9,589 bases of DNA. Source: CAZVWW01 sp964631265 (GTDB lineage: Bacteria > Thermotogota > Thermotogae > MWEM01). This document shows positions 6,974-9,589 of this stretch, piece by piece. Under the pieces are notes generated by a model. It did no database searches. It was not told the DNA's origin and saw only the letters and a list, made by a program, of their open reading frames with translations. The translations under genes were made by a program, and so were the position numbers. Each line of letters begins with the position of its first letter. Positions within the stretch are counted from its first letter, which is position 1. The stretch is taken from positions 1 to 9,589 of the forward strand of contig CAZVWW010000088.1 in NCBI GenBank assembly GCA_964631265.1. The letters run 5' to 3'.

Positions 6974-9493
6974 ATGGATGTAAAAAGAACCAAACTAACC
7001 GATGGATGGGTCATGCAACAGGCCGGAGGGGAAGAGCGGTTTGAGACCCGTGTGCCGAACTCCGTCTTTGAGACCCTGCTTGAACACAACAAGATAGACG
7101 ATCCCTTTTACGGCACCAATGAAAAGCAGATGGACTGGGTTTACGAATCGGACTGGGTCTTCACCCGGCGATTCGGGAAGGCCTGTCATTTTGAGCAATA
7201 CGAATACGTGACCATCAGATTCAACGGCCTGGATACGGTCGCTGAGGTGTTTCTGAACGGTGAGCCCCTCCACTTTTCGGACAATATGCACCGGACGTAT
7301 GAGATCTATCTGAAGACGCCCGGGTTCAACCGGCTGAACGCAAACGATAATGAACTGAAGATCGTTCTGAAGAGCCCCACCAAAGAGGCCCGGGAGAGAC
7401 TCGCCCGGATGGGGTTTACACCGGATGACGAGCGTATTCAGAGTCCCTTTTCAATCCCCGGGGTCGAGACGTTGAGAAAGGCCTATTACGCCTTCGGATG
7501 GGACTGGGGGCCGATTCTCCCCGATATCGGCATCTGGCGCGATGTTGAACTGACCCTTTTCAACAGGAAAAAGATCGAGGATCTGTACGTCACCAGCGAG
7601 ATCGACTACAGCGATTCCGCTGATCCGCTTCCCACTGCCGAAAAGGCAAAGCTGAACTGTGAGCTGGCTGTCACAGATCTGGGGTTAAAAGACGCGCTCA
7701 GTGCCGGGGTCAGCATCTATGATGGAACAAAGCAGATAGCAGAAAAAGAGGTCCAACTACCGGAGGCCATGAGCTGGTTCACGCTGGAGATCGAGAATCC
7801 AAAACTCTGGTGGACGAATGAGTTCGGCGAACCCCATCTTTATCGGATTGTTGTCGAGCTGAAAGACGGGAACAAAAGCCTGGACACCCTGGAGAAGCGG
7901 ATAGGCATCCGGGAGATCGAGCTGAAACGGGAGGCGGATCAATGGGGGGAGTCGTTCTACTTTGAGCTGAACACCGTTCCCGTCTTCGCAAAAGGGGGAA
8001 ACTGGATCCCCACGGACTCTTTTATCCCGCGCGGGCGTCGGAATAAGCTGCATGAGAAGGTACTCAGTGACTGCGTTGCAGCCAACATGAACATGATCCG
8101 TGTCTGGGGGGGCGGTATCTATGAGGATGATGCCTTTTACGACTTTTGTGATGAGAACGGGCTACTCGTCTGGCAGGATTTTGCCTTCGCCTGTAAACCC
8201 ACCCCGGATTTCAAGGGGTTTGAAGAGTCCATCCGGAAAGAGGCCGTCGAGAATATCCGGAGATTGAGAAACCACCCGTCGCTCGCCATCTGGGTCGGTA
8301 ACAACGAGATTGAGGAAGGATGGGTCAGTTGGGGGTTCCGCGATTTTGTGCCCAAACTGGAGACCTTTTATATCAGACTCTTTGAAGAGTTACTGCCCGA
8401 ACTCGTTGCCGAATACGACGAGAAGCGACCGTACTGGCCGAGCTCACCGTCGGGAGGCGGCGGTTTCAAAGATACACAGTCGGCTGAGAAAGGCGATTCG
8501 CATTATTGGAAGGTCTGGCACGAGGGCTATCCGCTCGAATCCTACCGGGCTTTCGACTCACGTTTTATGTCCGAATTCGGGTTTGAATCCTTTCCCTCGA
8601 TGAAAACCCTCGAGTCATTCTGTCCGAGAGACCAAATGACGATGTACTCCGAGATTATGGAGAGCCATCAGAAGAATCCGGCCGGCAACCAAAAGATCAT
8701 GGATTATATGGCAAAGCGATTTCGTGTCCCTGAAGATTTTTCAAAACAGGTCATCCTCTCCCAGATCACCCAGGCGGAGGCCATGGAATACGGGGTTGAG
8801 CACTGGCGACGAAACCGGAACGGCCAACACTGCATGGGAGCCCTCTACTGGCAGATCAACGACTGCTGGCCCGTAGCCAGCTGGTCGTCAATCGACTATT
8901 ACGGGCGATGGAAGGCCCTTCAATACTACGCAAAGCGCTTTTACAACCCGGTTTTCATCAGTGGAGAGGAAGACGAAGAGAGAATCGACATATGGGTCAC
9001 AAACGACCGGGCCGAAAAGATCGAGGGCAAGGTTACCATAAAGATTGAGACTTTGAACGGTGATGTGCTGATGAAGAACAGCGAAAAGGTTGAGATTGAC
9101 AGGCTGGGATCACAACGGATCAAACGGATCGCTTTGTCTGAACTGCCGGTAACTGCGAAAGAGGCCATTGCCTTTTTCGAACTGACCACCCCGGATGGGA
9201 AGGAGCAACTCTCATACGGCTTCAGGGCCTTCCGGGCACCCAAGGAGCTGGAACTCAAAGACCCCGGTTTAACCTGGAAGCTGGCAAAAAGCGGCAAGGA
9301 CACCTACACAATCACCCTCCGGGCCGAACGTCCCGCCCTCTACTGCTTCGTCGAGGTCGAGGGGGCTGATGTGATCTTGTCCGATAATTTTTTCTCGCTT
9401 GAAAGCGGAAGAGAAAAGCGGATCACTTTTCAGTACAAAGAGAAGCTCGATAAAGCCGGGATCAGCGTCAGATCACTTTTCGATCTGATATAA
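6974..9493 (+). CDS. beta-mannosidase, glycoside hydrolase family 2
   Basis: An 839-residue exo-beta-mannosidase (EC 3.2.1.25) that removes terminal non-reducing beta-mannose from mannooligosaccharides or N-glycan cores. The ATG at 6974 is 6 bp after the ade stop, with GGAGGA (6958-6963) 10 bases upstream, so translational coupling is likely. Domain order is the GH2 one. It begins with a sugar-binding jelly roll (GTNEKQMDWVYESDWVF near residue 47; AFGWDWGPILPD at 173-184) and an immunoglobulin-like domain. Next is a TIM barrel with RVWGGGIYEDD, the acid/base Glu445 in WVGNNEIEE and the nucleophile Glu534 in FMSEFGFESFP. C-terminal beta domains follow the conserved WQINDCWPVASWSS. The GWDWGP and WGGG motifs favour beta-mannosidase over beta-galactosidase or beta-glucuronidase. 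There is no signal peptide, so it acts in the cytoplasm on imported oligosaccharides. No transporter or other mannan gene is in the window. Confidence 0.93.
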   Translation: MDVKRTKLTDGWVMQQAGGEERFETRVPNSVFETLLEHNKIDDPFYGTNEKQMDWVYESDWVFTRRFGKACHFEQYEYVTIRFNGLDTVAEVFLNGEPLHFSDNMHRTYEIYLKTPGFNRLNANDNELKIVLKSPTKEARERLARMGFTPDDERIQSPFSIPGVETLRKAYYAFGWDWGPILPDIGIWRDVELTLFNRKKIEDLYVTSEIDYSDSADPLPTAEKAKLNCELAVTDLGLKDALSAGVSIYDGTKQIAEKEVQLPEAMSWFTLEIENPKLWWTNEFGEPHLYRIVVELKDGNKSLDTLEKRIGIREIELKREADQWGESFYFELNTVPVFAKGGNWIPTDSFIPRGRRNKLHEKVLSDCVAANMNMIRVWGGGIYEDDAFYDFCDENGLLVWQDFAFACKPTPDFKGFEESIRKEAVENIRRLRNHPSLAIWVGNNEIEEGWVSWGFRDFVPKLETFYIRLFEELLPELVAEYDEKRPYWPSSPSGGGGFKDTQSAEKGDSHYWKVWHEGYPLESYRAFDSRFMSEFGFESFPSMKTLESFCPRDQMTMYSEIMESHQKNPAGNQKIMDYMAKRFRVPEDFSKQVILSQITQAEAMEYGVEHWRRNRNGQHCMGALYWQINDCWPVASWSSIDYYGRWKALQYYAKRFYNPVFISGEEDEERIDIWVTNDRAEKIEGKVTIKIETLNGDVLMKNSEKVEIDRLGSQRIKRIALSELPVTAKEAIAFFELTTPDGKEQLSYGFRAFRAPKELELKDPGLTWKLAKSGKDTYTITLRAERPALYCFVEVEGADVILSDNFFSLESGREKRITFQYKEKLDKAGISVRSLFDLI

Positions 9494-9497
9494 CGTC

Positions 9498-9532
9498 AAA
9501 AACGGGGGGAGGGCGTTAAAACCTTCGCCCCG
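9498..9532 (-). terminator. Rho-independent terminator between convergent genes
   Basis: An 11-position stem (9503-9513 with 9522-9532) with one G-G mismatch and one G-T wobble closes an 8-base loop. On the - strand it is followed by TTTTT (complement of AAAAA at 9498-9502), the layout of an intrinsic terminator for the - strand regulator gene. On the + strand the stem comes 9 bases after the beta-mannosidase stop but has only GATTCT after it, so it may serve that gene weakly or just protect its 3' end. Confidence 0.7.
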
Positions 9533-9536
9533 GATT

Positions 9537-9589
9537 CTATGAGCGAATGGCCTTGAGCAATTCCTCCCGGTCAACGGGTTTTGTGACGA
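9537..9589 (-). CDS. response regulator receiver-domain protein, C-terminal end only (cut by window edge)
   Basis: A TAG stop at 9537-9539 ends a - strand frame that is open to the right edge. Its last 16 residues read VTKPVDREELLKAIRS. This is the pattern of the C-terminal end of a CheY-like receiver: the conserved Lys-Pro after beta-5, then the final helix of type xxEELLxAIR. The protein therefore ends with its receiver domain, as in stand-alone regulators or hybrid histidine kinases. The phospho-acceptor Asp and the rest of the gene lie outside the window. It is convergent with the beta-mannosidase gene and has its own terminator. Only 16 residues are visible, so the assignment is probable, not certain. 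Confidence 0.6.
   Translation of the reverse strand, partial: VTKPVDREELLKAIRS

Noticed and set aside
1..9589. CRISPR array, tRNA, IS ends or attachment-site repeats
   Set aside because: Read through for spaced direct repeats, cloverleaf signatures and terminal inverted repeats; none seen, including around the edges of the 2002-4135 module.

Overview
The window is a piece of bacterial chromosome with tightly packed genes, short gaps, Shine-Dalgarno sites of the GGAG/GGGGGAG type and several GTG/TTG starts. Base composition looks moderate, and seems richer in A+T between about 2000 and 4285 (judged by eye, not counted). No rRNA, tRNA, phage gene, transposase or CRISPR array is visible. The genes do not fix the phylum. 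A saccharolytic or organic-matter-degrading bacterium is plausible from the intracellular beta-mannosidase, but I would not name a lineage.

Region 1 (1-2006, + strand): the tail of one ABC-2 type permease and a complete second one, separated by 2 bp. They look like two membrane subunits of one export-type ABC transporter whose ATPase gene should lie to the left of the window. The operon ends at a strong hairpin plus T-rich tract (1969-2006), preceded by a smaller hairpin.

Region 2 (2002-4135, - strand): an accessory-looking module opposed to its surroundings. Its transcription order is an AAA-type ATPase with a C-terminal PD-(D/E)XK nuclease-like domain, a small protein of the kind that sits beside AbiEii-like nucleotidyltransferases, and a truncated, probably frameshifted AbiEii-like nucleotidyltransferase (type IV toxin family). 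The ATPase looks intact. The two downstream genes look decayed: the small protein has lost its natural stop and the nucleotidyltransferase keeps only its N-terminal catalytic motif region. A short divergent, AT-rich intergenic region (4136-4285) separates this module from the next operon.

Region 3 (4286-9493, + strand): three co-directional genes with gaps of 15 and 6 bp, probably one operon. They encode a cation diffusion facilitator metal transporter (TTG start), adenine deaminase (ade; purine salvage, metal-dependent amidohydrolase) and a cytoplasmic GH2 beta-mannosidase. They share no obvious pathway. A link through metal supply to the deaminase is only a guess.

Region 4 (9494-9589): a hairpin whose T-tract lies on the - strand, followed by the last codons of a - strand gene. 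Its C-terminus reads like the end of a CheY-type receiver domain (Lys-Pro motif and final helix). The convergent beta-mannosidase gene and this regulator gene share the hairpin.
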